Shown here piece by piece: positions 1 to 13,490 of a stretch of DNA of 64,000 nucleotides. The DNA is taken from NCBI GenBank assembly GCA_050084515.1, contig CM114271.1, positions 34,410,001-34,474,000 of the forward strand, given 5' to 3'. Within the stretch, counting starts at the first letter, position 1; each line of letters begins with the position of its first letter. The stretch comes from Blasia pusilla (taxonomy: Eukaryota; Marchantiophyta; Marchantiopsida; Blasiales). The position numbers and the translations under genes were made by a program. Under the pieces are notes generated by a model that saw nothing but the letters and a program-made list of their open reading frames with translations, was not told where the DNA came from and did no database searches.

Positions 1-2400
1 TAATTGGCGATGGGCGGATCACCGGCCACGTCCTGGTATCCGAACGTCTGTTACATAGTCGCTTCACGCAAAGGAACCAAAGGCTCACGCCAGGAGAAAA
101 GGGAAACGGACAAATTCCCTTCCACCCTTTCCACAGAGTAGTTTTCTTCGGCCGCCGCTCCTTTTTAAGGAGTAACGAAAGCGTGGCCTGTTCTTGAATT
201 CGGATGTCAAAAAAGCCTCAAGTTCATGTCACCGGTCGCGAATGTTTTATGACTGTCCAGATACGCGCCTCCCATCTCTTTCATGTTCCGCAACTGACCG
301 TAGGTGGCAATCAAATCCATCCATCCCCTTCGACGTTACCGAATGATTCTTCTATCCGACAGCGGCCGAGGTTAGCTAGCAACTTCTTATTCCCCCCCGA
401 TCGAGCAAAAGGGAATGTAGCTCAGATCCAGAGACGTAATGAACCCAGTCCAAATGTCACCGCAGCCCGAGCAGGAAACCGTACTGCTGGATCTGAAGAC
501 ACTCACTTCTCCTGCATCCAAGCGAAAAATAAAGCCCTCGGAAATCCTCCGCATATGTACCTGCCCCGAGAGCCTACATATGTATGATGATACATATCAT
601 GACGAGCTTCGAGCTCACCTCACGGTACCCCAGCGTGCCGTGGCCTCCTGGTCAGTGTTCAAGGGCCGTGGATGCGCCGTGAGACGTCCAAGTACCCTTC
701 CTATCGCTGAAATTAGACTGGCCGTCACACACCATGGGCCCCAAGGACGACGGGGTACACTGGACTTCCTCTTCGGTACTTTTATAATTATAGTTATAGT
801 TACTGTGCCCGTGGGATGAAGGGGTTAACTCCCAAAATTGTTATGGGATATGTTTTTAAATCAATTTAGAAAGAATGATTCCGTTGGTTGAGAGATGGTT
901 GGGACCACATGAAGAGTTTGGAAAAAATGGGTTTGGGCACTCCCCACTTATCCTACAGATTAATGATAGACCAAATCCCCCATGGTAAAGTAGGCACCCG
1001 ACTAACCTATTTCTTCGGAACTTCGTGGAACTCTCATATCTGACATGATCGCTCTATCCCACTTCTAGGCCAAGTGATCAACCTCGCACCCTACGAGCAA
1101 TCAAAGGTGAGAAGCCTGGCCCACGTAGGACCAAATTATCTCTGCCGTGATTGCAGGCAGGGAAGGAGTACCTGCTGCTGCTGATGATAGATTTTCGCTG
1201 CCCAAGTTGATCGATATCTAGTTTCGCAAAGGCTCCAGAAACTTCCGCCTAGCGTTTGGGGTGATTCTCTTGCCCCTTAGAGATCACTGCCATAAATCGG
1301 AACTGATACTCGTCGATTTTCCAAGAAAGGAACCTAAGGATTTTAATCTGTAGGTTCTTGTACGGCTTGTCCAAAAATCTGGTCTCAAAACAGGAGTCCA
1401 AAGGTAACCCCGTTCTCCAAATGTTGAAAAGGTGAAAAGAGGGTTTGGAAGTCAATAGAGTTTATTAACATTCGGTAGACCATGGAAAGTCGAAGTCGGA
1501 TAAAAAGTAATGGTCCCAATTGCCACAAGCTTCTGTGGTTGCATTCCAGAAAAGTGTAAAAAATGACCACCTATAACTCAAGTCAGGGTTTTAGGCTCAA
1601 CTACACATTCAGGGAATACATACATATATATATTTATATCCATGTATATATAGAAAGTGGTGCGGTGGATTAATCGTCTTCTAGCTCGTGGAGCTGGAAT
1701 CTGATCGAGAGCTTGGCAGCTCGAGCCGACCGACTTCATGATCATCTGGGTAGTCGCGGAAGCAAATCTCTATCTAGTTCTAGAGCCGTTACCACGAGTC
1801 TCGTGGACTCGCCGGATCGCTGAAGGTAGTCGAGCCGTTGCGTGAGGATACATGCGATACACAGTGCCTGCTGCCGATTTGTATAATTAGACAAAGCAAC
1901 AATCACGGAGTTTGAGTGAGGTCACGATCGACGGTCACGTCAGACTTGCATGTCTTGAAGCTCAGAGAAAGAACCTGGCAAAACCCCTGACGAGTGCGTG
2001 CGGGACATGTGGAATCAGGTCGAGTGGCCAGTCAATATTGCGGAGAAACCATCTCCTTTTCGACAGCCTCTCCTGTGAACGTATGTTGAGGGGAATACTC
2101 CAGATAGGAGTGGGATTCTAAACGCTGGAGTCACACTACAACTAGAAGAGCTTCAGGCGCCTCGAGTGAAGCTCAAATGCTCCTGTGATTTGGGGAAGCT
2201 GAGTTGAGTTAGATTTTAGTCCTCGGATTCGACATCGTATCTCACGGGCATCTTCACTTCTTTTAGATTTCGAACATTTCTATTTGGAAGTATTGGTTTT
2301 TTTTGCATAGTCATGGGTCATCCGTACCCTTGGTACTGAGGTCGAGATCACCACACGGTCTACGGGGATGTCTTTGATAGGACCGTAGATCTACAGCTTT
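1..2400. other. Unassigned DNA upstream of the hydrolase gene
   Basis: No gene could be supported here. Two overlapping open frames (204-587 and 439-819, + strand) lack recognisable domains and have no clear initiation context. The base composition is balanced, like the genic islands elsewhere in the window, so an exon of a gene beyond the left edge is possible. An AT run lies near 1618-1652. The last few hundred bases probably hold the promoter and 5' UTR of the downstream hydrolase. Confidence 0.4.
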
Positions 2401-2426
2401 GAGAGGGAGAGAGAGAGAGAGAGAGA
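2401..2426. repeat. (GA)n microsatellite in the hydrolase 5' region
   Basis: A near-perfect GA run lies about 95 bp before the hydrolase ATG. GA/CT tracts are common in plant 5' UTRs and core promoters, so this may fall in the leader. That role is inferred from position only. Confidence 0.8.
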
Positions 2427-2521
2427 TCTGCCGAAATCTGAAGTCTGAGCAGGAGTCGACGTGTACATATTCAGATATCTCGGACACAACTCAACTATCC
2501 GTCGTCTTCATCCAGAGCACC

Positions 2522-4614
2522 ATGGCCAGATCAGCATGCGCGAAACTTGTCGTCCTACTCGTTTTGGTGTTTTCTGTCACAGAATTATTTCAATCGTGTC
2601 AAGCGCAGGTAACTTAGCGTCCAACCGCGCTTCGCAAATGAAGATTCTGGATCTTGGAGTATATGAACAGGCCTGAGGGTGTGTGTTGATGGAGGACTCT
2701 GCATGTTGACGCATACGGGACCGATCCGGGATCATGCGTTTTTGTGTAGGATACTCCTTGTGCATCTGATTGCCATGCTCCTAAAGGTGCACGGTTTGAT
2801 CCATTGTTTTCAACTGTTGTGCTCTTGTTATCCGTGGACAGGTCAACAACGTGAACCCACAGTTCGTGTTTGTGCACGGAATTGGCCATGGCGCGTGGTG
2901 CTTTACCCAACTGATTACGACTTTACAGCAGACGGGTTACACTGCGACCGCGATTGATCTTACTTCTCATGGAAGGAACAAAGCCATCGCAGATAATGTG
3001 ACAACTGTTGCCGCTTATATTCAACCTCTCACTGACTTCTTCACCACACTCAGCGTTCCGGTAAGGCCTCGCATCTGGACTCTTTCACGTTCTCCATTTT
3101 ACCTCGATTCTAATCCACTCTTTTCGACCTCATTTGCACCGGAGGGAAACTTTCCTTGGGGGACTTTTCGAATACTGAAAATGGGCTGCGCTGAGGCTCA
3201 AGACTTCAAGGGTGCGAACTTCAAACATGTAATGGAGCAATAATAGTGACTTATGGAGCCGTCGAATCTAGTTCAGGCGTGATTTTGGAGTGTGAATATT
3301 GTACACCCTACGCGGATCATCCATAGCTAGCACTTTCGTCGACGACCTCACGAGCATGTATGATGTGGTATTAACACATTAATTACCGGCGAACTTCCAA
3401 TAGATGTATTCAATCGGATTTTATTGGTGTGATCTCGAACTCTTGTGAACCTTTTGATTCTCGTTGCCTGATGTACGTTATGCACAAAGCTGATACGTCA
3501 GTTTCTTTGTGTAAACTTGTGGGATCCTTTACTTCGGAATTCATAGTGAGCTTCTGAGCCGGCCGAGCTGCTCTCTCTACATCGTCTACTCACCTTTGAA
3601 GATTGAGGTTGGATTGAGCATTGAGACTCTATTGTTGGTTGAGAATTTTCCGTGGTCGTTTGTAGACAATTCTTGTGGGTCATAGTCTTGGAGGCGGACC
3701 CATCTCGGTCATCATGGAGAATTTTCCCAGCAAGGTATTGAAAGCTGTCTATCTCGCAGCTTCCATGCCAACCAACGGGCAAACCTTCTTCAACGCGTTC
3801 CCCGCCTCGGTAAGTCGCTGGGGACTTCATATTCAGACGGTACTCAGATTCGAAGATTGCAAGAGTTAGTGTCGGTTTCATCTACCCAAGGTGCTCTGGA
3901 ACTCGCTCTGATGCCCTAACTCAGTCCTGTGGTCTCGACAGACGTTTACCCGACTCCTGACAGACAGGAATTTAATCCTGAATGGAAACCCTCCCACATC
4001 CGCGAGTTTGAACGTGGCGAATTTGACCGGCTTCTTCTACAACGAGAGTCCTGCATTTGTGAGTTCAGCCCAACTTCAGCTTCTACAAATAGAATTCTTC
4101 ACACGCGTGCAAGAATTCTGCACACAAGGTTCTTCTAGATCGCATGGTGTAGATATATATAAGCTCCAGATTTCAATTTCGGTCCTCTCATAACGATCTC
4201 TTCCAGCTCTTTTATGATGATTGCTTGGCAGATACCGTGAATCTGGGCCCACTCGCTCATCAAGCGCGGAGGCTAGCTGCTCGTTCAGGTTCACTATTGA
4301 AGTAATATATATTTTGATCTGATGCGGTCGCTTGGAATTGGCAGGCTGTGAACCTCGCAAGTACACTTGTGGTTCCAACACCGACGCAGATGGGTCAAGA
4401 GCCTATTACTCTTACGCCAGGAAACTACGGTTCTATCAGGAGATTTTACGTCAAGACACTTGCGGATCTGGGCGTTACTCCCGAGGAACAGCAACAAATG
4501 ATCGACGCGAATCCACCAGAGAAAGTTTATCCATTGCAGAACGCCGATCATGCAGTGTTCTTTTCGCGGACGATTGTGCTAGCCACTATTCTCAAGGACA
4601 TAAAAAATATATAG
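2522..4614 (+). CDS. Secreted alpha/beta-hydrolase, methylesterase/hydroxynitrile-lyase-like (six exons)
   Basis: Exons: 2522-2608, 2842-3060, 3666-3809, 3942-4058, 4207-4288 and 4345-4614, about 305 residues. Exon 1 encodes a secretory signal peptide: a basic start, a Leu/Val-rich core, and a likely cut after CQA. Exon 2 gives the strand-loop FVFVHGIGHGAW (oxyanion hole, residues about 37-48). Exon 3 gives the nucleophile elbow GHSLGG, with catalytic Ser near residue 109. Exon 6 gives NADHAVFFS, holding the catalytic His. This order matches the plant methylesterase (SABP2/MES) and hydroxynitrile lyase superfamily, which cleaves small esters or cyanohydrins; the substrate cannot be told. The first four junctions are GT-AG and keep phase 0. 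The fifth is off by one: exon 5 ends in phase 1, while the conserved frame of exon 6 starts in phase 0. Either splicing there is unusual or the allele is broken. The signal peptide is atypical for classical cytosolic MES enzymes. Confidence 0.82.
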
Positions 4615-4639
4615 ACTATTAGTTAAAGCGCAGCGTTGT

Positions 4640-6050
4640 TCCAATAAGTAGCTGCCCATGCAATACCATATGCTTTTCAGTTATATTGATTTCGCCCGTT
4701 ACACTCTGGAAGTTCCATTCTCAAGTGAGAAACTCGCAAACGTACACAGACATGTGTATATTACATTTGGCGTTCTAAACTGGCCCTTTTCCGAGGTCGC
4801 GTGTCAGTAAACTATGACAAATCTCTTCCCACCACTCATGATCATGGAACTACAAATGTGAGCACGTTTTTTAGACCTGTCTGTCTCTAGATATCGTCAC
4901 ATGTGAGCTCTCAGATTGCTTGGGATAGGTTCCACACCTACACCGTTCGTAACGCTTCCACGCACAACTTCGTGTATCTATTGAGCCACAGTTGGGCTTG
5001 AGGGCACTAGTCCTGGCGTGCACAACGTCCATGATCAGTATAATAATAATGCGGCAAGTCAGACTCACAATCGTGAAGTTTGTCCCCTGCGAGGATAGGG
5101 TCCAAGAAGCATCCTACAGTTGGGCTGTCAGGGTCCAGATTAATGCGCAAGCTGTCTAGACTTGCACTAGCTTGAGTCGATCGGGCAAAAGCTTGCTCTT
5201 ACTTCTCGGATGAAGATTCGTGGATTCGAGCTCGAGCTTGAGCTCGAGGATTTTCATTCTTCCGCGGGACTACTTGAGGTACTCTCGCTTCAAGTTGTCG
5301 ATCTAAACGTGTACGACTTGTCCCAGGTTTCTACGCGAATCGTCCGACGTGCTACCGACAGATTCCACGGGAGAATCGCTCGTTGGCTTTTAGCTTTCCA
5401 GCAGCCCAATTGTGGATTTGTTCCCACAGATTCAGGCTTGAGGTGGTTACGTGCCAAGAGTCTCAGCTCTCATCCACCGAACGAAGCGCAATGCTACTAC
5501 GGGGAGAAGGCCTCAGAGATTCGAGCACCTCTCTCTAGCTTTCGAAAGCTGCGGGCCCTCCTGATTCGATAATATGATGTTTCTTGAACCCAAAACGCAA
5601 AGCGAATTTTGTTTCTCCGCCAGGAAGCGAATGTAATCGTGCGCTGGTTCGCTTTCCAAAAGCTCCGCCTCAAACTGCTTTTGTAAAATTCCTTCTGCTA
5701 CATCTGCAGACGGGAATCTTGAGGCTGGCCCACGTAAAGTAGAAGAATCGGTCAAAACTAGTTTGCGCCGATGAAACGCTTCATCGAATCGCTTGCCTTT
5801 GCATCGCTGAGCGCCCGCAGCTCCTAATATTCTGATCCTCGACGTTCGCACTACCCCATGCGGGAGCCCGGTGCGATTATCAAAAACCCTTCGTTTCCAA
5901 ACATACCTCGGCCTTTCCCGACTCATGTTTATTTATATTTAAAATTATCCAGTCCTCGAGCGTTGGAACATAAACAAGCTTCATGTTCTTCATTCTTCAT
6001 GGAGGAAGCCTCCCACCTTTTCCATTGTGCTCGGAGGAAGTGAAGATAAT
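4640..6050. other. Genic-composition DNA without a recognised gene
   Basis: The hydrolase 3' UTR and terminator should lie in the first 100-200 bases. Beyond that, open frames at 5210-5572 (+) and 5513-5926 (-) overlap each other and match no family I know. The + frame begins with a GAGCTC-rich palindromic stretch near 5226-5250. Balanced base composition ends sharply near 6050, where AT-rich repetitive DNA begins. A lineage-specific gene or a pseudogene cannot be excluded. Confidence 0.35.
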
Positions 6051-9000
6051 GTTCTTCTCATGTAGTTTTCTTTTGGGAATGCGTACGACATTCCACTAGT
6101 AACGCTCTCGTGAGGGTGGACTTGCCATGAAAAAGTTATTCGTTCGTGTGTGTGTGTGGGAGTACATTCCATCCTAATACCCTATGGATCGGATATCTTT
6201 TGGGGCGTTTTCAACATGTTGTAAGCACTTAGTTTACTAATGAAAAAGAAAAATTCCCAACGCGTCATGAAGTAGCTCACCTATGCTATGCACCAAAAGC
6301 ATATTATTTAAATATATTGCATTTGGAGAACCATAATGCGTCATAATGGTTGAGGGAAGTGTTAGTGTTTTCGTTCTTAAAAAACTTTTATGTCGTGCAT
6401 CATAATAGAATGACCATATAACTTTCACGTGATATTTTCAGTCTCTTTTTCTTTCTTTCTTTTTTCCCAATTATTCTTCTTGTATCAGTTATGTGCATTA
6501 TGGATGAAGTCTCTCATGTCTATAGTATCACGTATAGTGTCTTCGACTACTCTTCATGCTTACATGTACTTCTAAGAACAAGCTTCTTCTTGAGTGCCGA
6601 AGGTAGCTACGTATAGTACAATATAATGCATTCCCTAACAACCTCAAGAATACTTGGTCAAATCTAGCCCTACAACTATTAAGCAATGAACAACCTTCAA
6701 CCCATGAAAAAAAAGTTATAAACAAAAAAAGAGGGCTTACTCCATGTATCGGCTGCACATTTTAGGCTACATTACCTCTCACTAGTGATTGAAGAATGTG
6801 AATAAGCTCCCATGGGAGTTGAACCCAATTAAGTTGTTGGCAAGTTGACTAGGAGCTAAATAGGCTACGCAATCCACTCTTAAATAAAAACCACTACATT
6901 TCAAGAAAATTTTTGGGTCTAGAGAGCTCCAATGTACTCCCAATACACTTTCAATTCACCTAAGACAATTCACAAAGTTTACTCACGTAAGTGAAAAAAC
7001 TAAGTTTTTCACTCATAAAAAGTGTTCTATGAGTGTTCTTATACTCTCACATAGAACACTCAAGGTTTAGCACATCCTTAATCTTTGGTGTTTTTTTCCA
7101 AAAAAATCAACACCCTCCCATTTCTCCCTTGCATCTGGGTAAAAATTTTTTATTCTCTTCTCCGTCATTATTTAAGGAGTTATCGTTGGGAGAGTTCATT
7201 GTTTTAAATAGCTCCCTAGGTACGCGATAGAAAGAAAGATATGTATTTTTTATTGTATGATTTTTGTGTGTTTATGGTGTGGATATTTCATATCCACACA
7301 TTCAACTTCTTGCATAACGATTGGGTGCATATCTTTCCAAATAACGAGTGATCACTTATTTTTCTTGATTGATTTTTTAAGGTAATTAATCAGTTTATTG
7401 GAATTTTACTTTTATTAAAACTATAAACAATCATTGTATGCATTCATAAAATTTGGTATTTGCGTGAGATAGCATGGGAGAATCTTCAGACGAGGAAGGT
7501 GAAATCCAAAGAGTCGGAATTTAACTCGTTGTCATCGTAGGGAAGACTTATAATAAGAGAAAGATGTTAGGGAAGAATGAGAAGAAGAAGGGCATTGGGC
7601 AACGCAATGCCCAAATTTGACATAATTGGATGCTTTGGTGGGTGATGCTAGATTTTTATGAGATGTTACACCTAGGGAAGCCAAGATGAATTCGAGGATG
7701 AATTTGAGAATTTTTTGAGGAAGTTAGTGGAGATAGCTAAAATGGTCAATTAATCTTTCAGTGATGGGGAAAAAATTTATTGGCATATGGCCTACCAAGA
7801 TGCCTTGACTTGGGGGAGTATAATTTTTCAATGGATAGAGAGAGAATTTGATGAGACGGAATGAATCCAACTTTGAGGATAGATTGGTGACTCCATTAAT
7901 CGACCCGGTCATGAGGAAATTGTTCATTGATCAAGCTAGAGAGTGGGAATATTGGAGAGAATAGAGTCAATAATTACCTCTCATCGGATTCCTCATTTTT
8001 GACGGATGTAAAGTATTCATCATGAGGAGGGCTAACTTTGATTTCTCCCTTCTCAAGACTATTGCATATTTTCGTAACCACGGTTGCATGCATAGGATGA
8101 TGGGAATCTCCACACACATAATATTTTGTTGCACTTTCCCGATTGGGATATTTAGACACGGAGTAGTTCCTCTTCCCACCCTCGACACACTTTAGTGTTT
8201 GTTGAAATTACCAATCTTCGGCTCGTGTGGATATTTAAGCAAGCATATATATAGTTGGTTGGTTCCATTCAATACCCTCATCCATAAGTTTATAATCTAA
8301 CCCCGGTCCACTCATATCTTTGGAGTTAACAAAACATTATCTGATGCATTTGATGCTTCAACTATATTAGAGATCAACCATTCACAAAGTTTTCTGATGT
8401 CCATTCTCTTGGGATTATCTTACATAGGATGCTAAAGAATCTGTATACTTTTGCATATACCATATACCACCCTCCATGAAATATTGAGAGAAAAAGTTGA
8501 TTTACTAGGTCAAGAAGATGTTCGATCCAACAATAGGCACCAGAGCATATTAGGGCTATAGAGGCAAAGGCTAATATATCTAGTGTTCTCAACAATATCG
8601 CTAATCCTACAAATTTTGTGAATGATGTATGTTGTTTTTCATCCCGTTGTTGTGGAGTAGACCTTAGATGGTTAACTTAGGCTAAACATATATGGAACTA
8701 TTTATAAAGGAAGAATAATTTGTGTTATTAGATTATCAATGAATGTGTATTATCCATATGTAACATGATGCAAATCACAACACTACTATAATTGAGAAAT
8801 AATGAATGTTGTTTGGAGATACAAATATCATATAAGATCATCAAAGTTGTGTGTCCATAAATCATATTAAACCAAAAAATAAATAAAAAATTTATGAAAG
8901 CCAAAATCGTAGGGTTTTTCAAATAGTTTGAATGATTGAATCAAGATTTCTTATCATTAATGCATTTAATATTTCGGTTTTGCATTATTTGCAGGAGCCA

Positions 9001-12000
9001 AATATTTCTTTCACTTTCTATTCCACAACCATGTATGCATTCTACGGATATCCCAATGGAAGCTAGCTATCACAATGGTTTCGTTGCATTCCCAATCTGA
9101 GACAGTGAATAATCCTCTTATTGAGCCATCAATCGTTCTTGATCAGTTACCATTGCAAGCACAAGTAGAGAATCCTACATTAGAGGCCATCATAGAGGTT
9201 GTAGCCAATTTCTATTTTTAATGAGCTAAGTGAGAGACTTTCACGAATTATAGATTATGAGAGTGTGGACATTACTGCACTAGGACTACCAATTTTTATT
9301 CCATTGAGAGACCCTCGGTCACCCTCCACTCCCATTTTTAGAATTGAAGAAAATTTCGTGGAACATGTTGGAAGATTCGAAACCCTTTTTTTCATAGTTT
9401 GATGGGACAAAGAGCGTGGGATGGCACAAAGTTTAACATCCCCTTGCATTCTAGTGATTCGTCAATGAATCATGTTTGGGAGGATATGAGACCTCGATGC
9501 ATGAACATTTGAAGGGAGCAAGGGAGGAAGGTTGAACTGCAAAGAATCTTCCTTAAGATATTATCATTGAATGTCGAGAGATGAACGTGGATTGGATCAC
9601 GATGTCATTGGGATCGGGACCAATCACTCATGCTACTATTTTCACGGCCTTGGATGAAATCCCTTGATAAGGGAAGCGCAAGGAACAATTGACATCACCT
9701 ACACCTAGTTAGAAGAGTCTTAATCCACGTCCCAAGAAGCAAGTTTTACTTCTTATGGGAGAGATTATCGTAGAATTTTCTTGGTCATCAACCCCTAGTG
9801 GCCAAGCTATAATAACCACAGAGGCGCTCTAGACGTCATCACCTTTTCCTACTAACATTGGTCGAGCTCAACCTACAATGCGAAAATCCCTTTTCTCCAG
9901 CCTGATGGCGAAATTGATACAGACCGGTTCAACATCCCAACGCCCTCCCAGCCATGTACAACCTGCGCATCATCGAAAGGAAATTTCCATGCTTCATTCG
10001 TCGTTTTGGATTACCTCTGGAAGTTTGGATCTTGTTTTGAGGAATTCATGAAATTGAAAGTGAAGCAACTCATTGACCACTCAGATGTGGAGATGATGGA
10101 GAAAATTTTTGAACATAATTAATATCTTGAAGTTGAGTTGGTGAGGGCTACGTTGAAGGTAAAAGTTGAGCCCAACTACAAGAATGCCAGCCATAAGTTG
10201 AGGGATGGCAATAAAGAGGCCCTAGATAGATGGAGAGAGTCCAAGAGTTGGAGATGATGATGGAAGACTTGATTGATGTTCAAGGAAAGATGGTGGATAC
10301 TCTGACATTGCAATTACCATTGAAGGATAAATCCATTTTGATTGTGGATCTAGTGTAGATACGTGTTCAAGAGTGGATTGGAAGATATCCATTGCTTTGT
10401 TGTGCAACTTGTGAGATTGGAAGACATGCATCACATTTCTTAATTTGAGTGGATTGGTTCCACATGCTAGTCCTAGCATGTGTTCCTCTGTCTTCCATTG
10501 TCTTCCATCTTCATTGCTTCTAGGAGTATGCATCCCGATATTTGAAGTGCACTTGCCAAATCCTGTCCTCAAGTAATTTCTACAAGTACTTCGAAAGGCA
10601 GAGGAAGATCCGGAGTGGAGCGAGGAATGGAGGTGTCTAGGGAAATATGGTGGATCCGAATTCACTGGACTATATATGATAAGACATTCCGACATGGGAT
10701 CAAAACTGGGGGCTCCAAGACTTCAAGTGGAGATGGACAAGAAACTTCATATTTTACTTCTCATTGATAAATAAAAGAAACTTGGATCACCACCTCAAGG
10801 ACGGTGGAAAGATTATGCAATATATGTTCCACGTTTAGGGTATCTTCAAGGAATGTATACTAAGCAACTTGACGAAGGAAGATAATTTTTGACTAAGGTT
10901 GATGAGGAATTCTCCAAATATAGAGACAAGGATGAGTTGGGTACTTGACATTCCATGTTGTATCCACCATCTGATTTAGATATGGAGGATCTACTATCTA
11001 ATCAAGTAGTGGAGGAGTGCATTGACTAATTGTGAACATTGGGATATTGATAGGATGCAAATAATGTCACGTGATAGCCCAATTAGGACTTGTTCTTCAG
11101 ATGTAAGTAAGAGAGAAACAGGAAAGAGGTCTTGTAACGCTGATATTCTGTAGTTTAAAAGTTTAACACCTCAAATTTTGAGAAGTTTAATCACCTCTTG
11201 TATATGTAAAATTGTAAATATTTTTACGTGATATTTACATTGTGCCATGTTGGGAATATTGAGCAATAGAAGAGTAAAAGAAGCTTAAGACTAGTTTTGG
11301 AGTTTTTTCATGAAAAGGATGAGAGTGTTTGTATGTCTATTTAACTTTTTCAACCTTGGTTGGGATGGATGTATAGATATAGTGTTTGTATTTCTATTTA
11401 AAATTTTCAACCTTTAGTGTCTTGAGAGTTATTGGCTCCTCGACAAACAATAACTTGGTTATTCACAATTTGATAAAGGAAAATATAATGATTTCAAACC
11501 ATTCTCCTTATTTAACGATTACAAAACACCTCCAAGGAAGCAATAATCTTGCTACCCAAAGTCCCTTACAAAAAGGAAGCCTATGGTTTGAAAAACTTTA
11601 TTACATTACATTAGGTTTTCTTTCATATTACATTACATTTAATTATTCTATTTAGTTTAAAAAAGTGTAGATATTGATGTTTAGACTACATGATTCTTTT
11701 ACTTCAATTATTTGTATTTTTAGAATAGCCAATAGAATGTCTTCTTAAATATTTAGGATCTTTTCACTTTGTTCTTATGGCATATTATGAATGTCATTCA
11801 AGGATTTGTGAAAATATAGACGTGAAAAAAATTTGCTTACGTCATAGTCATAAAACCCTCCAACATCCTAATATGTAAATTCCCAAAGCTATTAACAAAA
11901 CGTAAGGCCATGCTCAAGAAAAATGCAAATGAAAAAATTAGACTTGTTCTCAAATGCTACAATTAAAATAAGTACACATGAATGAACTTTGAATTTAATG

Positions 12001-12045
12001 TGAGAATTACAAAGGAATGCTTAAATAATTATATAATAATTTCCA
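6050..12045. other. AT-rich, decayed, probably transposon-derived DNA
   Basis: No intact frame over about 160 codons and no recognisable domain. Between about 7450 and 11050 the + strand has purine-rich, coding-like text broken by many stops, such as Glu/Lys/Met-rich stretches near 10000-10330. It reads like an old degenerate coding region, possibly from a retroelement, but I could not match any gag, RT or integrase motif. The rest is AT-rich with homopolymer runs. Confidence 0.35.
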
Positions 12046-12130
12046 AGGTTGCACACGGACAAAGTTTGAGTCCGTAGGCTTGTGTCCATCCAAGGAATGA
12101 ACATGTCAATGTGGGACCAACTGCTCGACG
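12046..12130. repeat. Dispersed repeat, copy 1
   Basis: Begins CCAAGGTTGCA and continues through GGACAAAGT, a TCCG motif and a CATGTC..ATGTGGG segment. The same ordered motifs occur at 36060-36150, so both belong to one dispersed family. The second copy lies just downstream of the hAT relic's 3' end, so a non-autonomous hAT-type element is possible but unproven. Confidence 0.5.
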
Positions 12131-12700
12131 CCCTCATCCTCCACATATGCCCATTCTGCCCACATCTCCATAGTTGATCCTACACCACAATTCATGGATG
12201 GGTGTGATACGAGTCATTGCTTGGACTACATCAATGCTGATGTAGTCCACCGAGCCCACAAGCCCCATACTGGACCATTGAGGGTCTACGACATGTCCAC
12301 ATACGGCTCGCAGGGCCCGCATGTGTTTGCGCATACCTTGGGGGCCTTATGCGCGCCCTATCACGAGCCAATGTGGGCCACGCGCAGGCCTTTGCAACCA
12401 AGGTGTGGGCTATAAAACATATGGCAAGAATGAGCAATGGATCGTTGGACTAGGTACAAGTTGGCCAAGCCTAACTGCCTAGGTGTGCGTTGCGGGCGGG
12501 GCAGACGTGGGTGCAGGCCGTGGAACTCGGGCCGCATGAACATATATGTCATAGGGTAGGATATAAGTGCACGAAGATGGACTTCGTTCGTATGTAACTA
12601 TGCAAGCCGGGCACAAGTAGGGATCGTGGTAGGAACGCGGCACACTACAGGAATTGATATGAGAACGATTGCATGATGGCATGCCTAAACAAGTCCATTT
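12131..12700. other. GC-richer patch with a perfect inverted repeat
   Basis: This patch is clearly richer in GC than its flanks and has overlapping short frames on both strands, none recognisable. It contains a perfect inverted repeat at 12222-12249, with 12-bp arms around ATGC. It may be a captured fragment or the body of a small element. Confidence 0.4.
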
Positions 12701-13490
12701 TTTTTCTTTCCATTTTGCATTAAAAAAAATACAGATTATTTTCCCATTTTCTAAACATCTTATGCCTTAATATGTTACATCTTCAATTTTAATTTTAATT
12801 TTACCCTATTTAAATCAAATGAAAACTCTTCAACACCTATATCATTTTTTTTCAATAAAGATGATTCTTGTCATGTTGCGCTCAAATAAAGATGCCTCTC
12901 AAATGAAATTTGGCATAAGTTGCGAAATAGATCAAAATTATTGAATGTAATTTATCCAATACTAAATTAAAGAATCTAAAGTGTAGTAAAGTCCTAAGGA
13001 ATCTATTTCTATCTTATACTAAGCTTTAAAAAAGGATGAGGAGATCTTTATAGAAATTAAATTTTTATTTAAATTTAACTTTAATATTAATTAAATCTTC
13101 CTAAGTTTCCTTTTTTTTCCAATTTTTAAATTTTTAAAATAAATTTTTCAATAAATTTCAAATGGGTAGGGAAGAAGAAGTTCATGTATTAAAATTTCAT
13201 TAAATAATTTTATATAATATAAATAGGAAATATACAGGAAATTTTCCCCTAATATTTATGACTATTATTTTCCCTTTTTTGAAAATTTTCTAAAAATTAA
13301 GAATTGATAAGGATGAATGATTAATTATATTTAAAAGTCGCCTGAAAATATTAAAATAAGATGAAACTACTAAAAATCCCAAAATTTTAATTATCTTCTC
13401 TCATTTTAAAACTATTTTTAAAAATCTTTAAACTAAATTGAAAATATTATTTTAAAATATTTAGAGGAAAAATTAGGGACTACTTCGGAA
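12701..13490. other. AT-rich low-complexity DNA
   Basis: Poly-A/T-rich sequence with no gene, structured repeat or long frame that I can support. Confidence 0.5.

Noticed and set aside
204-819. Overlapping frames at the left edge as a gene
   Set aside because: No recognisable domain, overlapping frames, and no start or splice support.
7450-11050. LTR retrotransposon with gag-pol
   Set aside because: The text looks coding-like but no protease, RT, RNase H or integrase motif could be read and no long terminal repeats were found.
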